The position numbers and the translations under genes are program-made. Below are positions 32,012-39,226 of a stretch of DNA of 64,000 nucleotides, in pieces. Source of the stretch: a virus. Below the pieces are notes generated by a model, which did no database searches, had not been told where the DNA came from, and worked only from the letters and a program-made list of their open reading frames with translations. Location of the stretch: positions 62,001 through 126,000 of the IMG/VR virus record IMGVR_UViG_3300009506_000003; one strand, given 5' to 3'. The stretch's first letter is position 1; every line of letters starts with the position of its first letter.

Positions 32012-32359
32012 CTGAGCGAGTGGAAAGCGTGCTCGGGGACGATGTCAGACGGTCGCCGGCACTGCTACTACCGCGCAGTCACACAGCTCAACGGTAGATG
32101 GTACTGCAGGAAGTGCTTCCGCCAACGGATAGCCAAACCCAAGCCGTCTCCCAAGCCAAAGAAAAAGTCAGCAGTCATCAACCCCGCCGGGCGCATTCCC
32201 GACAAAGACTTGCTGAAGCTCTACAGGAACGTTCGTCGATACCAGGAGTCCGGAGGCACCATGGATGTCTACAGCTCCAAAGTCCTCATCAACGAAATCG
32301 TTCCTGCCCTGCTACTCGAAGTGATGCGGCTTCGAGGTATCGAACTGCCAGAGGGTTGA
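32012..32359 (+). CDS. Zinc-finger protein, possible CTG start
   Basis: From CTG 32012 with GGAGG 6 bases upstream the protein begins (M)SEWKACSGTMSDGRRHCYYRAV and adds the cysteine needed to pair with HC and YCRKC into a C-x(10)-C...C-x-x-C finger; ATG 32042 is the conventional alternative (105 aa). A basic Pro/Lys linker and a helical domain (LLKLYRNVRRYQESGG, LINEIVPALLLEVMRLRG) follow. Function unknown. Confidence 0.65.
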   Translation: MSEWKACSGTMSDGRRHCYYRAVTQLNGRWYCRKCFRQRIAKPKPSPKPKKKSAVINPAGRIPDKDLLKLYRNVRRYQESGGTMDVYSSKVLINEIVPALLLEVMRLRGIELPEG

Positions 32360-32417
32360 GGTATGCCTCTCAGGCAAGGAGTCCAACATGCCTTTTCACA
32401 TTTGAGCAAACGAGATC

Positions 32418-32591
32418 ATGGCGGTCGCCATGACACTTCCGTTCATCGGGTGGATCTTCCATTGGGTCCGTCACAAACTGAAAGGACAAAAGCCATGTTC
32501 CGATTTGGAAAACGAGGGATCGTGTTCGTTGGGTCAGTGCGAGCATTCCGAAGAGCACTCCGAGATCTACGATCCGCTCGACCCGGGATGA
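32418..32591 (+). CDS. Small probable membrane-anchored protein
   Basis: 57 aa, MAVAMTLPFIGWIFHWVRHK then an acidic part with C-S-x-x-QCEHSEEHSE. The N-terminus could anchor in the membrane. A 5-codon mini-ORF (MPFHI, 32388-32405) with a good AAGGAG precedes it, perhaps feeding ribosomes to this weak start. Alternative overlapping frame from 32505 is less convincing. Confidence 0.5.
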   Translation: MAVAMTLPFIGWIFHWVRHKLKGQKPCSDLENEGSCSLGQCEHSEEHSEIYDPLDPG

Positions 32592-32609
32592 CGCTGCTCG
32601 AGTACTGCA

Positions 32610-32948
32610 ATGAGCACACTTCCTGAAGGCTACTCTCCTGAGTCCTGCCACTGGTGCTACCAGGGAGACATGCTTGTCGGAGAGTCATCCTTCCACCGGC
32701 AGGAATGGTGTGTTCAGTGCGGTACGGTTCGCGTCTGGTTCGACAGGACAGGGTGGTCCTACCAGGTATCTGACCTGGCCCGCGCGCACCCATGCGCCGG
32801 TGAGGGTCAGTTCCTGAGTGAGGTGCCCTCCCGAGCTCTACCTCCCCTCCGCAAGAGGAGACTTGGCAGAGGCCTCAAGGATCTGCTGCCACATGCAGGG
32901 TCCACTGTCATTCGAGGGCTCTTCCCTATTCCAGGAAAGAAGCCCTGA
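32610..32948 (+). CDS. Zinc-ribbon protein
   Basis: 112 aa. CHWC and CVQC 21 residues apart form a ribbon with aromatic strands (QEWCVQCGTVRVWFDRTGWS). The C-terminus is Arg/Leu/Pro-rich. Ends just before the next promoter. Unknown role. Confidence 0.7.
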   Translation: MSTLPEGYSPESCHWCYQGDMLVGESSFHRQEWCVQCGTVRVWFDRTGWSYQVSDLARAHPCAGEGQFLSEVPSRALPPLRKRRLGRGLKDLLPHAGSTVIRGLFPIPGKKP

Positions 32949-32970
32949 CCCTCTTTTCGTCATAAGAATC
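32939..32970 (+). promoter_or_regulatory. Promoter (CATAAG class)
   Basis: GAAG at 32939-32942, 15 bases, CGTCATAA at 32958-32965, then GAATCATGG. A strong leader hairpin follows (GTGGGG..CGGCTGCT pairing with AGCAG..CGGCCCCAC, about 33004-33045), then CTCAGGAGAAC before the start. Confidence 0.6.
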
Positions 32971-33065
32971 ATGGAGCGGGATTGGACACCCCGCGCCATA
33001 ACTGTGGGGTCGGCTGCTGCTTTGGCTATGAGCAGTCGGCCCCACGCAACTCTCAGGAGAACATC

Positions 33066-33278
33066 ATGGATGCAGAAGTCCAAGCGGCAGTTGACTCTGC
33101 CAGAAGTGCACAGAAACGCTCGTTGGAAACCACGAAGGCTCAGGTAGCAGAGGCTCTCGAAGCTCTGCCCTCGAGGATCCGAACGTACCGCTCCATCGAC
33201 CTTGCCCACGAGCTCGACCGCGTGTCCGATCTTCTCAAGAAGCAACACTGGGCCAAGGAATGGCTGAGGGAGGAATAG
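33066..33278 (+). CDS. Small helical protein
   Basis: 70 aa, wholly helical (EVQAAVDSARSAQKRSLETT, IDLAHELDRVSDLLKKQ). ATG 33066 behind TCAGGAG. Overlaps the AcrVA2-like gene start by 19 bases. A gene preceding a possible counter-defence gene could be its partner, but nothing proves it. Confidence 0.75.
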   Translation: MDAEVQAAVDSARSAQKRSLETTKAQVAEALEALPSRIRTYRSIDLAHELDRVSDLLKKQHWAKEWLREE

Positions 33279-34684
33279 CTGTGGAGTTCACCCACTTCGA
33301 ACGGGTCATGAAGGATACCCTGCGGTACGACCAGGAAGGTCGCGCGTTCGCTCGCAAGGCCGTCGCGGAAGGCAAGCCGTCGGAGATGTTCTACGACTTC
33401 TTGAAGGGGCACAAGGATCGGTTGAGGGAAGCGGCCAAGTCCGAGGCCGCCCTCATCCGAACACTTTTACCCCTCAACGGTCGGGCAATGATGATCGCCC
33501 ATCACATCACCAAGGAGCTGCTCAAGCTCCAGGAGGACGAGTACTCTTTCGAGGAGCTGACCAAGCACCCCGACTACGCCACCGTGGTGGGGATCGCCAG
33601 CGTCTCCAAGGATGAGCTCGTCATCAACTCCTCGGGCAACATGTACTTCCACATGGCCGCGCACGACAAAGCGGGCCTCAAAGTCTACGAGCCGAGCGTC
33701 GGGTTGGCAGAACAGCTTCGGCACACGGAGCTCCGAGGCCTTGAAGTCGATAACCTCGAGCTACCCCACCGAAGCATCTACCTGAAGGTCCCCTCCTCAG
33801 CAGACCTGAAGATCTGGAACGACGAGTCCGGGTGGCACTCCGTCATTGGGATATACGTGGTGGAGGAGCGCAGAGAAGGTACCCGTTCATGGAGGTTCTT
33901 GGTCTGCGGGGAGACGAAACCCATCAAGGTGGCGCAGGGTATCTACGATGACAACGACGCCCTGGTCTACTTCAACGTTCCGCTTCCAGAGGGGATGCGA
34001 CTCGACGAGGCTCTCGCCACCACCCAAGAAGAGGTCATCCGAAATGTCGAGGACCTAAGAAAAAGAGGCAAGGACAGTTTCGGTCCCATGCTCGACGAGT
34101 GGCAGGACATCTTCCGGTGGGCAATGAACGTCATGCTCTACCTGACGCTGGACTCTGCAGAGGTCGAGGAGGTCATCACCAACAAGGAGGCGCGGCAGCT
34201 CCTCGAGCGCATCAAGAAGCTGGACCCAAGGTCCAAGAAGCGTCGGAACTTGAATGGGAGGCTCGGCAAGATCCGCCCGTACAAGCGCATCATCCTGGGA
34301 CGCTCCATCGCCCGCCGGGGCGGCTGGGAGCTCATGGTACGTGTCCAAGTCCGAGGGCACTGGAGAAACCAACCTCACGGTCCTGGGCGCATGTACCGGC
34401 GCCTTCAGTGGATCGAGCCGTACTGGAAAGGACCCGAAGATGGCTCATTGGCAGGAACAACTACCGAAGTGGCATCCGCTGCATCGGAGAAAGGAACAAG
34501 AGATGATCAGTCCCGGAACGGAGAGGGCTCTCCAGTCTTTGAGCGAACGGCTACCCTCCCAACTGAAGGGGTTGACCGAGGCGATCACTACGTTGTCCGA
34601 ACTGGTAAAACAGGCAGCGGACAAGGCAGCTCTCGACTTCGAGACCCCAGGCGCCAAGCCAGTGGTGCTGCATCTGACGAGTGA
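33260..34684 (+). CDS. AcrVA2-like protein with overlapping C-terminal extension
   Basis: 474 aa. Helical N-terminal domain; then LPHRSIYLKVPSSADLKIWN, SVIGIYVVEERREGTRSWRF and DALVYFNVPLPEGMRLDEAL; a helical DIFRWAMNVMLYLTLDS; and the C-terminal RVQVRGHWRNQPHGPG-x-x-YRRLQWIEPYWKGP. This order matches the plan of AcrVA2 (H-W-x-x-x-x-G-x-G...RWVPP..) and its many phage relatives. AcrVA2 of Moraxella lowers Cas12a production; whether distant relatives do so is unknown. The last 80 residues overlap the next gene and look like tail read-through. Confidence 0.75.
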   Translation: MAEGGIAVEFTHFERVMKDTLRYDQEGRAFARKAVAEGKPSEMFYDFLKGHKDRLREAAKSEAALIRTLLPLNGRAMMIAHHITKELLKLQEDEYSFEELTKHPDYATVVGIASVSKDELVINSSGNMYFHMAAHDKAGLKVYEPSVGLAEQLRHTELRGLEVDNLELPHRSIYLKVPSSADLKIWNDESGWHSVIGIYVVEERREGTRSWRFLVCGETKPIKVAQGIYDDNDALVYFNVPLPEGMRLDEALATTQEEVIRNVEDLRKRGKDSFGPMLDEWQDIFRWAMNVMLYLTLDSAEVEEVITNKEARQLLERIKKLDPRSKKRRNLNGRLGKIRPYKRIILGRSIARRGGWELMVRVQVRGHWRNQPHGPGRMYRRLQWIEPYWKGPEDGSLAGTTTEVASAASEKGTRDDQSRNGEGSPVFERTATLPTEGVDRGDHYVVRTGKTGSGQGSSRLRDPRRQASGAASDE

Positions 34685-34859
34685 CGAGTGGACTGAGTTG
34701 GTGGCGTCCATCGACTCCAAAGCGGCCTTGGCCGAGCGCGGGGACTACGGGGAAGAAGACCCTGAAGAAGACTTCGACCCGAAGAAGTGGTCCGAGGACC
34801 TTGAAGCCTTGAGCTCCAAGGTCCAAGAACAGCTCCACAGTCAGAACGTCAGTTTTTGA
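34440..34859 (+). CDS. Hypothetical helical/acidic protein
   Basis: 139 aa from ATG 34440 (AGGA upstream), or 118 aa from ATG 34503. Helical (ERALQSLSERLPSQLKGLTE, ITTLSELVKQAADKAAL), a strand region (VVLHLTSDEWTELVASID) and an acidic end. Overlaps the AcrVA2-like gene by about 245 bases in the +1 frame. Followed by a bidirectional terminator. Confidence 0.65.
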   Translation: MAHWQEQLPKWHPLHRRKEQEMISPGTERALQSLSERLPSQLKGLTEAITTLSELVKQAADKAALDFETPGAKPVVLHLTSDEWTELVASIDSKAALAERGDYGEEDPEEDFDPKKWSEDLEALSSKVQEQLHSQNVSF

Positions 34860-34861
34860 GT

Positions 34862-34896
34862 GAGAGGCCGGGGAGAGATCCCCGGCCTTCTCTTTT
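34862..34896. terminator. Bidirectional terminator between convergent operons
   Basis: GAGAGGCCGGGGA-GAGA-TCCCCGGCCTTCTC, with TTTTAGCCC following on the + strand. It serves the + operon ending at 34859 and the - gene ending at 34895. Confidence 0.8.
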
Positions 34897-35776
34897 AGCC
34901 CTTCACGTCCTTCACTGCATCCCTCAACAACTTCTTGTCCTCGTTCTCCTTCTCGATCACCCTGTCCACGAGCTCCTGGTCCGTGTGGATCTCGAGCACG
35001 TCCTCAATAATGTCTCGCAGCGCTGTCGGGGGCAGAGCATCAACCTCCCACGAGCTGTGCCCGTACTTCTCGACGAAGGCTTTCGCCCGGCTATCTGATA
35101 GCTTCGTGGGATTGGGAGGAGGATTGTACTGCTGGACTTGGTCCATGGTCAGAGCCAGCTTCCGGACTTCAGCGTAGGAGCCGAACATGCTCAACCTGTC
35201 CTGGATGTCCCGAACCATGTCCTCCCCAGAGGGGTCGAGGTCGCCCAGGTAGAAAATGATCGCGCACTCGGACCCATCCTCTGCCATCTCTCCTTCGATG
35301 CGCTTGGCAGACTCGTACATCGCGCTCGAGCTCGAATACCCACGGTTGACCATGAGGGTGATGTGGAACTTCCTCGCGATGGGGGCAAGCACACCGGCGA
35401 GAGCATCTTTCTCCACCCAGAGCTCGACGTAGAACTCCTGCCCCTTCCTACGGGGTAGCCGATACGCCCCCAGGGCTCCTTCAACAAGAGTTCGGATGTT
35501 GGGAAACTGAGGCGGCATCTGAGGCTGACGCATCCGGTCTTCGATAGCGTCCCAATCGATGAGCCCAGCGAGACGCCCTTTCGAGATGATGCTGCCCAGG
35601 TTCTTGTACGACTTCTCTTCGTTTGGAATGAGAGCTTTGGACACGAACTGGTAGTAGAGCTGCCTGAGCGTCAGGCGCAAACCTTGCCGGCTGTAGCTGT
35701 AGATGATGTCGTTTGCCTCGTCGATACGAGTCTGAGACTCCGACGAGAACTTCGTCTTCTTGAAGCACTCCTTCAT
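34895..35776 (-). CDS. Stand-alone Toprim-domain protein (Spo11/TopoVI-A-like)
   Basis: 293 aa. N-terminal DNA-binding-type helices (LTLRQLYYQFVSKALIPNEE, IDWDAIEDRMRQP), then ELWVEKDALAGVL, VNRGYSSSSAMYESAKRI and IIFYLGDLDPSGEDM: the E...DLDPSG acidic motif of Toprim domains with the VEKxAL start. Related stand-alone proteins are common in prophages and resemble topoisomerase VI subunit A; a nuclease or DNA-processing role is likely. Preceded by a TCATAA promoter-like box on the - strand. Confidence 0.75.
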   Translation of the reverse strand: MKECFKKTKFSSESQTRIDEANDIIYSYSRQGLRLTLRQLYYQFVSKALIPNEEKSYKNLGSIISKGRLAGLIDWDAIEDRMRQPQMPPQFPNIRTLVEGALGAYRLPRRKGQEFYVELWVEKDALAGVLAPIARKFHITLMVNRGYSSSSAMYESAKRIEGEMAEDGSECAIIFYLGDLDPSGEDMVRDIQDRLSMFGSYAEVRKLALTMDQVQQYNPPPNPTKLSDSRAKAFVEKYGHSSWEVDALPPTALRDIIEDVLEIHTDQELVDRVIEKENEDKKLLRDAVKDVKG

Positions 35777-35824
35777 GACTGGTCTCCCTGTTCAAGGTGG
35801 TGGCCTCCACCCATATGTGTTGGG

Positions 35825-35842
35825 TTATGACGAAACGTGCGG
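35825..35842 (-). promoter_or_regulatory. Candidate promoter of Toprim gene
   Basis: - strand GTTTCGTCATAACCCA: the TTTCGTCATAA box of the CATAAG class, about 50 bases before the start at 35776. The GAAA element is not clear. Confidence 0.45.
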
Positions 35843-36433
35843 CAAAGTGTAAACCGACCGGAGGAACTCAGCGTCTTTCTCCGTGATCACGTACTGGTCA
35901 GGTACGGCTGCAGAGTACATCACGCTGTTCCGAATCCCGTCGTGAGCCAAGCCCAGGCAATGCCCGAGCTCGTGGCAGAAAGCCCTGCCAAGAATGGAGT
36001 CCGAGTAGGACTCCCACCCAGGCATCAAGTAGATCGCGGCTCGAGCAAGAGCGCCTTCTCCGTCGAGAGCGTACCGGGTGTAGGCCACTGCGTGCTCGTG
36101 CTCATCGAAGTCCAGAGGAGCAGGCATGATGGGAATGACGTGACCATCGGCGGGTACGTCCTGAGGGCCGGCGAAGAGCTGGAGCCCACTCTTCATATTC
36201 CAATATCGGGCGCCCTCTTTCACCGCGTCCAGAATCCTCTGCTCGCCGGCAAGGAGGTCGGTGTCTACGATGAGCATGAGGGGTGGCCAGGTGACCTTCC
36301 AAGACCTGATGTTCGGCAGGCCGAGCATGTCCAACGCATCTTTGCGTTTCTTGTCCGTGGCGATGCCGTAGATCAGGAGAACGAGGACTACCGCCCCAAA
36401 GACTGCACCCAGCACTATCCAGACGGTGTTCAT
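35825..36433 (-). CDS. Membrane-anchored metzincin metalloprotease
   Basis: 202 aa. One N-terminal membrane helix (VWIVLGAVFGAVVLVLLIYG) then a catalytic domain with HELGHCLGLAHD at residues 154-165 (H154, E155, H158, H164 as zinc ligands and base) and the Met-turn NSVMYS at 169-174. This is the matrixin/metzincin signature. With the helix as anchor the protease would face the periplasm or outside. Possible jobs are lysis, superinfection control or modification of a host surface protein. Rare in phages. Confidence 0.85.
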   Translation of the reverse strand: MNTVWIVLGAVFGAVVLVLLIYGIATDKKRKDALDMLGLPNIRSWKVTWPPLMLIVDTDLLAGEQRILDAVKEGARYWNMKSGLQLFAGPQDVPADGHVIPIMPAPLDFDEHEHAVAYTRYALDGEGALARAAIYLMPGWESYSDSILGRAFCHELGHCLGLAHDGIRNSVMYSAAVPDQYVITEKDAEFLRSVYTLPHVSS

Positions 36434-36723
36434 TTGAGTTCCCTACTCCCAATAGACACCGAGGACATGAATTTTGATAACACCTGCCGGTGAAGATTCT
36501 CCACCTCGACGGTGTAGTCATCTGGAGGAATAGGAATGGAGAAGACCTTGCCGTCCGCTGTCATTTCCCCAGGACGGATGAGCTGGCCTTGCCGAATGAC
36601 GATCTTCGTCTTTCTTCCATCCACCTTCTTCCGCTCACCGAAGGTTTCCGTGTGCCCCGCTTTGTAGGCGAGCTCGAGCTTCTTGTCGAACTGACGCCGA
36701 TTGCTACCTTTTCCATTCGCCAT
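36430..36723 (-). CDS. Small basic protein upstream of metzincin
   Basis: 97 aa from ATG 36723 (MANGKGSNRRQFDKKLELAY). Basic helix first, then strands (RKTKIVIRQGQLIRPGEM, GKVFSIPIPPDDYTVEVENL). Ends in an ATGA overlap with the protease, so the two are coupled. No family recognised. Confidence 0.7.
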   Translation of the reverse strand: MANGKGSNRRQFDKKLELAYKAGHTETFGERKKVDGRKTKIVIRQGQLIRPGEMTADGKVFSIPIPPDDYTVEVENLHRQVLSKFMSSVSIGSRELK

Positions 36724-36750
36724 GGGAGGTCGCCTTTCCCAAGTATTGGT

Positions 36751-36836
36751 GTGGCGGCGGCCGGGGGCGACCCAACAGGTTGAACCCTCACGGAGTCGAA
36801 ATGACCAAGCAAGAACTGTTGGACCCGACCCCGCCA
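36751..36836. repeat. Imperfect inverted repeat in divergent gap
   Basis: Outer arms GTGGCGG/CCGCCAC and inner arms GGGGGCGACCCAACAG versus CTGTTGGACCCGACCCC enclose about 40 bases between the divergent starts at 36723 and 36937. Could be an operator pair or a terminator for leftward read-through. Confidence 0.45.
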
Positions 36837-36869
36837 CGTGAGCCGTCACCGTACAGGAGAGGGCTGACA

Positions 36870-36900
36870 AAAATCAACCGCTTGCATTCGGCATAAGACC
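36870..36900 (+). promoter_or_regulatory. Promoter (CATAAG class)
   Basis: AAAA at 36870-36873, 15 bases, CGGCATAA at 36889-36896, then GACC. CAGGCAGAA follows immediately (36905-36913). Confidence 0.6.
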
Positions 36901-36936
36901 TTTGCAGGCAGAAAACTCTTTGTCCGGAGGTCTTTC

Positions 36937-37032
36937 ATGAAGCAGGTCTACTTCAAGCCAAAAGTCTTGGCGGTCATTTTCGTGTTCGTTGGTGGTATCC
37001 TCGGATTCATGTACGGCTTCTGCACCGTCTGA
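36937..37032 (+). CDS. 31-aa membrane micro-protein
   Basis: MKQVYFKPKVLAVIFVFVGG then ILGFMYGFCTV, a single membrane helix. ATG 36937 has CGGAGG 8 bases upstream and follows a clear promoter, so a real gene is likely. Could be a small membrane-protein modulator or a lysis accessory. Confidence 0.65.
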   Translation: MKQVYFKPKVLAVIFVFVGGILGFMYGFCTV

Positions 37033-37044
37033 TAGGAGGGAGTC

Positions 37045-37434
37045 ATGCTGGGTTCAGAGGTCCTCAACGAACTGCGCCTGAACCTCCTCGATGCCATCAA
37101 GGAGGGGAAGGTCCTTTTGCTGTTCCACTACAAGGACGGCACTCCCCTGCACGCGGCCATCAGAAGAAAGATCGCCGGCATGGAGAAGATGGTACAGGGT
37201 GTTGAGATCATCAACGCCGGCGGTACCGCTTACGACGTGTGCGCTGCCATCGACGAGGTGATTGCGGCCATCGAAGACGTCATCAACCTCTCGCACTGCC
37301 AGAACTGCGCGGAGCCAGTCTACGCAGAGCGTGCGGCTTTCATGGGCATGAGGGCAAAGTTCCTGAAGCTCGAGGAGATGATGACGGTTGGGGAGGTACC
37401 GATGAAAGACGAGGGCGACGTTGTCCTCAACTGA
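37045..37434 (+). CDS. Helical hypothetical protein
   Basis: 129 aa. Helices EVLNELRLNLLDAIKEGK, AAIRRKIAGMEKMVQGVE, DEVIAAIEDVINLS; an HCQNC pair in the middle. ATG 37045 after AGGAGGGAG. Followed by a terminator. Function unknown. Confidence 0.75.
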   Translation: MLGSEVLNELRLNLLDAIKEGKVLLLFHYKDGTPLHAAIRRKIAGMEKMVQGVEIINAGGTAYDVCAAIDEVIAAIEDVINLSHCQNCAEPVYAERAAFMGMRAKFLKLEEMMTVGEVPMKDEGDVVLN

Positions 37435-37438
37435 TTTG

Positions 37439-37467
37439 GAGAGGCCCCGTGAGGGGCCTTTCTTTTA
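37439..37467 (+). terminator. Rho-independent terminator
   Basis: AGGCCCC-GTGA-GGGGCCT followed by TTCTTTTA, five bases after the stop at 37434. Confidence 0.8.
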
Positions 37468-37480
37468 CTCGGAGAATCGA

Positions 37481-38113
37481 ATGTCGAATGTGAAGACGGT
37501 CCAGATGGACCCGCCGTGGCCCGAGCAGGGTGCAGGCAAGATCAAGCGTGGCGCCGACAGGCACTACAAGCTCATCAAGAGGCGAGAGGACATCTTGAAG
37601 GTCATTCTGCAGTCTGGTGTCTGGCCGGATTGGGAGAAGGACGAGAGTGCTCACCTCTACATGTGGGTCACGAACAACTACCTCGAGTGGGGACTGTGGC
37701 TCATGGATGCCTTGGGGTTCACCTACAAGACGAACGTCGTCTGGGTGAAGACCAAAGCCGACTGGCCCGACATCATCGACGAGCTCATCGACGAGAATGG
37801 TGGGCTCACTCTGAACCCGCTGACCTGGATGAAGATCTTGGCGGCGGCCATCCGTATCGGCATCGGCCAGTACTTCCGTGGCAGCCACGAGCTCTGCCTC
37901 TTCGGGGTGCGGGGCAAGGCCATGATGCCGAAGAAGGCCCTCCCTTCTGTCTTCCATGCTCCTCGAGAGAAGGGTGAGGACGGCAAGGAGAAGCACTCCA
38001 AGAAGCCGACCCGTGCGTACGAGATCATCGAGGCTACAAGCCCAGGACCTTACCTCGAGATCTTCGCACGGTCAGAACGCAAGAACTGGGCATCCTGGGG
38101 AAACGAAATCTGA
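37481..38113 (+). CDS. MT-A70 family adenine methyltransferase
   Basis: 210 aa from ATG 37481 (GGAG upstream). MDPPWPEQ at residues 9-16 holds the catalytic DPPW; SAHLYMWVTNNYLEWGLWLM and TYKTNVVWVKTK are core strands; GSHELCLFGVRGKA and ARSERKNWASWGNEI complete the MT-A70 pattern. It should methylate adenine N6 in DNA (or RNA), perhaps protecting phage DNA. It starts a run of coupled small genes leading to the tmRNA. Confidence 0.9.
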   Translation: MSNVKTVQMDPPWPEQGAGKIKRGADRHYKLIKRREDILKVILQSGVWPDWEKDESAHLYMWVTNNYLEWGLWLMDALGFTYKTNVVWVKTKADWPDIIDELIDENGGLTLNPLTWMKILAAAIRIGIGQYFRGSHELCLFGVRGKAMMPKKALPSVFHAPREKGEDGKEKHSKKPTRAYEIIEATSPGPYLEIFARSERKNWASWGNEI

Positions 38114-38114
38114 C

Positions 38115-38408
38115 ATGAACCACAAGTGGAAAAAACTCGGGGGAAGGTCTGTCAAAGCAGAACTCGGTCGAAAGGTATGTGTGAACTGCAAACTTCAGTG
38201 GAGGCGCATTCGTTGCGGGGGCGCGGAACCACACAAAGGATGGACTGAATCTCAGTACCGGTCGGGTAAAGGTACCTGGCAAAGGTACCCCAGCGGCAAA
38301 GTGCCTCCTTGCAACCACTGTAGGGAGTGCCCGACCTGCAACGGTACAGGTCTCATCACTAGAGAGAAGCACTTGGAGATGAAGTTGGAGGCGAAGAATG
38401 CCACGTAG
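38115..38408 (+). CDS. Zinc-binding small protein
   Basis: 97 aa. VCVNCKLQWRRIRCGG, PPCNHCRECPTCNGTG: seven cysteines including a C-x-x-C-x-x-C-x-x-C run like the DnaJ knuckle. Basic. ATG one base after the methyltransferase stop. Function unknown. Confidence 0.7.
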   Translation: MNHKWKKLGGRSVKAELGRKVCVNCKLQWRRIRCGGAEPHKGWTESQYRSGKGTWQRYPSGKVPPCNHCRECPTCNGTGLITREKHLEMKLEAKNAT

Positions 38409-38622
38409 GCCAGCAGTCATCATCGAAGAGGCCGACTGCACCTTGTGCCGCGGCAAGAACAAGATCGTGACCGGGCGCGTCGCCGGCGACAGCGGCGGGT
38501 ACCGGCTCACGGAAGGGTGCAAGGCCACCTTCGGAGTCAACTGGCGGCGTGTCACCGACCGCAAAGCTCGAGCACCCTGGGTGAAGAAGTACTGGGAGCT
38601 CGTGGAGGAAAGAGGGCAATGA
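38398..38622 (+). CDS. Small cysteine-containing protein
   Basis: 74 aa; EADCTLCRGKNKIVTGRVAG then a GVNWRRVTDRKARAPW stretch. CTLC plus a later Cys might bind zinc. Overlaps both neighbours. Unknown. Confidence 0.65.
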   Translation: MPRRPAVIIEEADCTLCRGKNKIVTGRVAGDSGGYRLTEGCKATFGVNWRRVTDRKARAPWVKKYWELVEERGQ

Positions 38623-38798
38623 CTCTCGAGGACATCAGAGACCGAATTGCTGACGTCATGAAGTGGAAGCGGGAAGACGTTGACAAGTTCAGCCTCCCCA
38701 CGCTTCGCGCCTTCGTCAGAGGGAAAGACAAAAACTTGGACAGGATCCTGACCGACGTCATCGACTCTGGGCAGCACCTGTTCATCAAGGAGAGATGA
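38619..38798 (+). CDS. Small helical protein
   Basis: 59 aa, starts at ATGA overlap (MTLEDIRDRIADVMKWKRED), helical with a FVRGKDKNLDRILTDVIDSG end. Probable small DNA- or protein-binding unit; family unknown. Confidence 0.65.
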   Translation: MTLEDIRDRIADVMKWKREDVDKFSLPTLRAFVRGKDKNLDRILTDVIDSGQHLFIKER

Positions 38799-39019
38799 TG
38801 GAGACATTCCTGACACCTGTTGAGCTCACGAGGCTCGACGCCATTCGGTACGCCAAGGAGCGCACCGAGCGCGACGGCAGAACTTTCGTTGCCCGGACTG
38901 ATGGGCACAAGTTCTACGTCGTCCCTCTCTATGAGGCCGGGTCTGAAGAGCCTGGGAGGTTCCCCAAGATTGACGCTGGCTACGCAGCCATCGGAACTCT
39001 CTTGGAGGACAAGCCATGA
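38795..39019 (+). CDS. Small hypothetical protein
   Basis: 74 aa; LTRLDAIRYAKERTERDGRT then FVARTDGHKFYVVPLYEAG. A helix followed by a strand pair. ATGA coupled to both sides. Unknown. Confidence 0.65.
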   Translation: MMETFLTPVELTRLDAIRYAKERTERDGRTFVARTDGHKFYVVPLYEAGSEEPGRFPKIDAGYAAIGTLLEDKP

Positions 39020-39219
39020 GGCACTTCGTCGTCGCTCTGGACGAGGCTGGGAGCCCCATCCGGAACATGGACATCACCACTACAGATGGCGAGCCAAAAG
39101 ACTCCACAGAGGACCACCAAGAGGCCCTCACTTTTTGTGGGATGCTGAACCACTACTACGAGCACGGCGAACTGCTGGACGGCAGAGTCGTTGGCGGGTA
39201 TGAAGTGGTGTCTGAGTAG
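39016..39219 (+). CDS. Small hypothetical protein before tmRNA
   Basis: 67 aa (MRHFVVALDEAGSPIRNMDI), acidic, with a GMLNHYYEHGELLDG segment. Last coding gene before the tmRNA, eight bases upstream of its 5' end, so the tmRNA may be cut from the same transcript. Confidence 0.65.
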   Translation: MRHFVVALDEAGSPIRNMDITTTDGEPKDSTEDHQEALTFCGMLNHYYEHGELLDGRVVGGYEVVSE

Positions 39220-39226
39220 TTCACAC

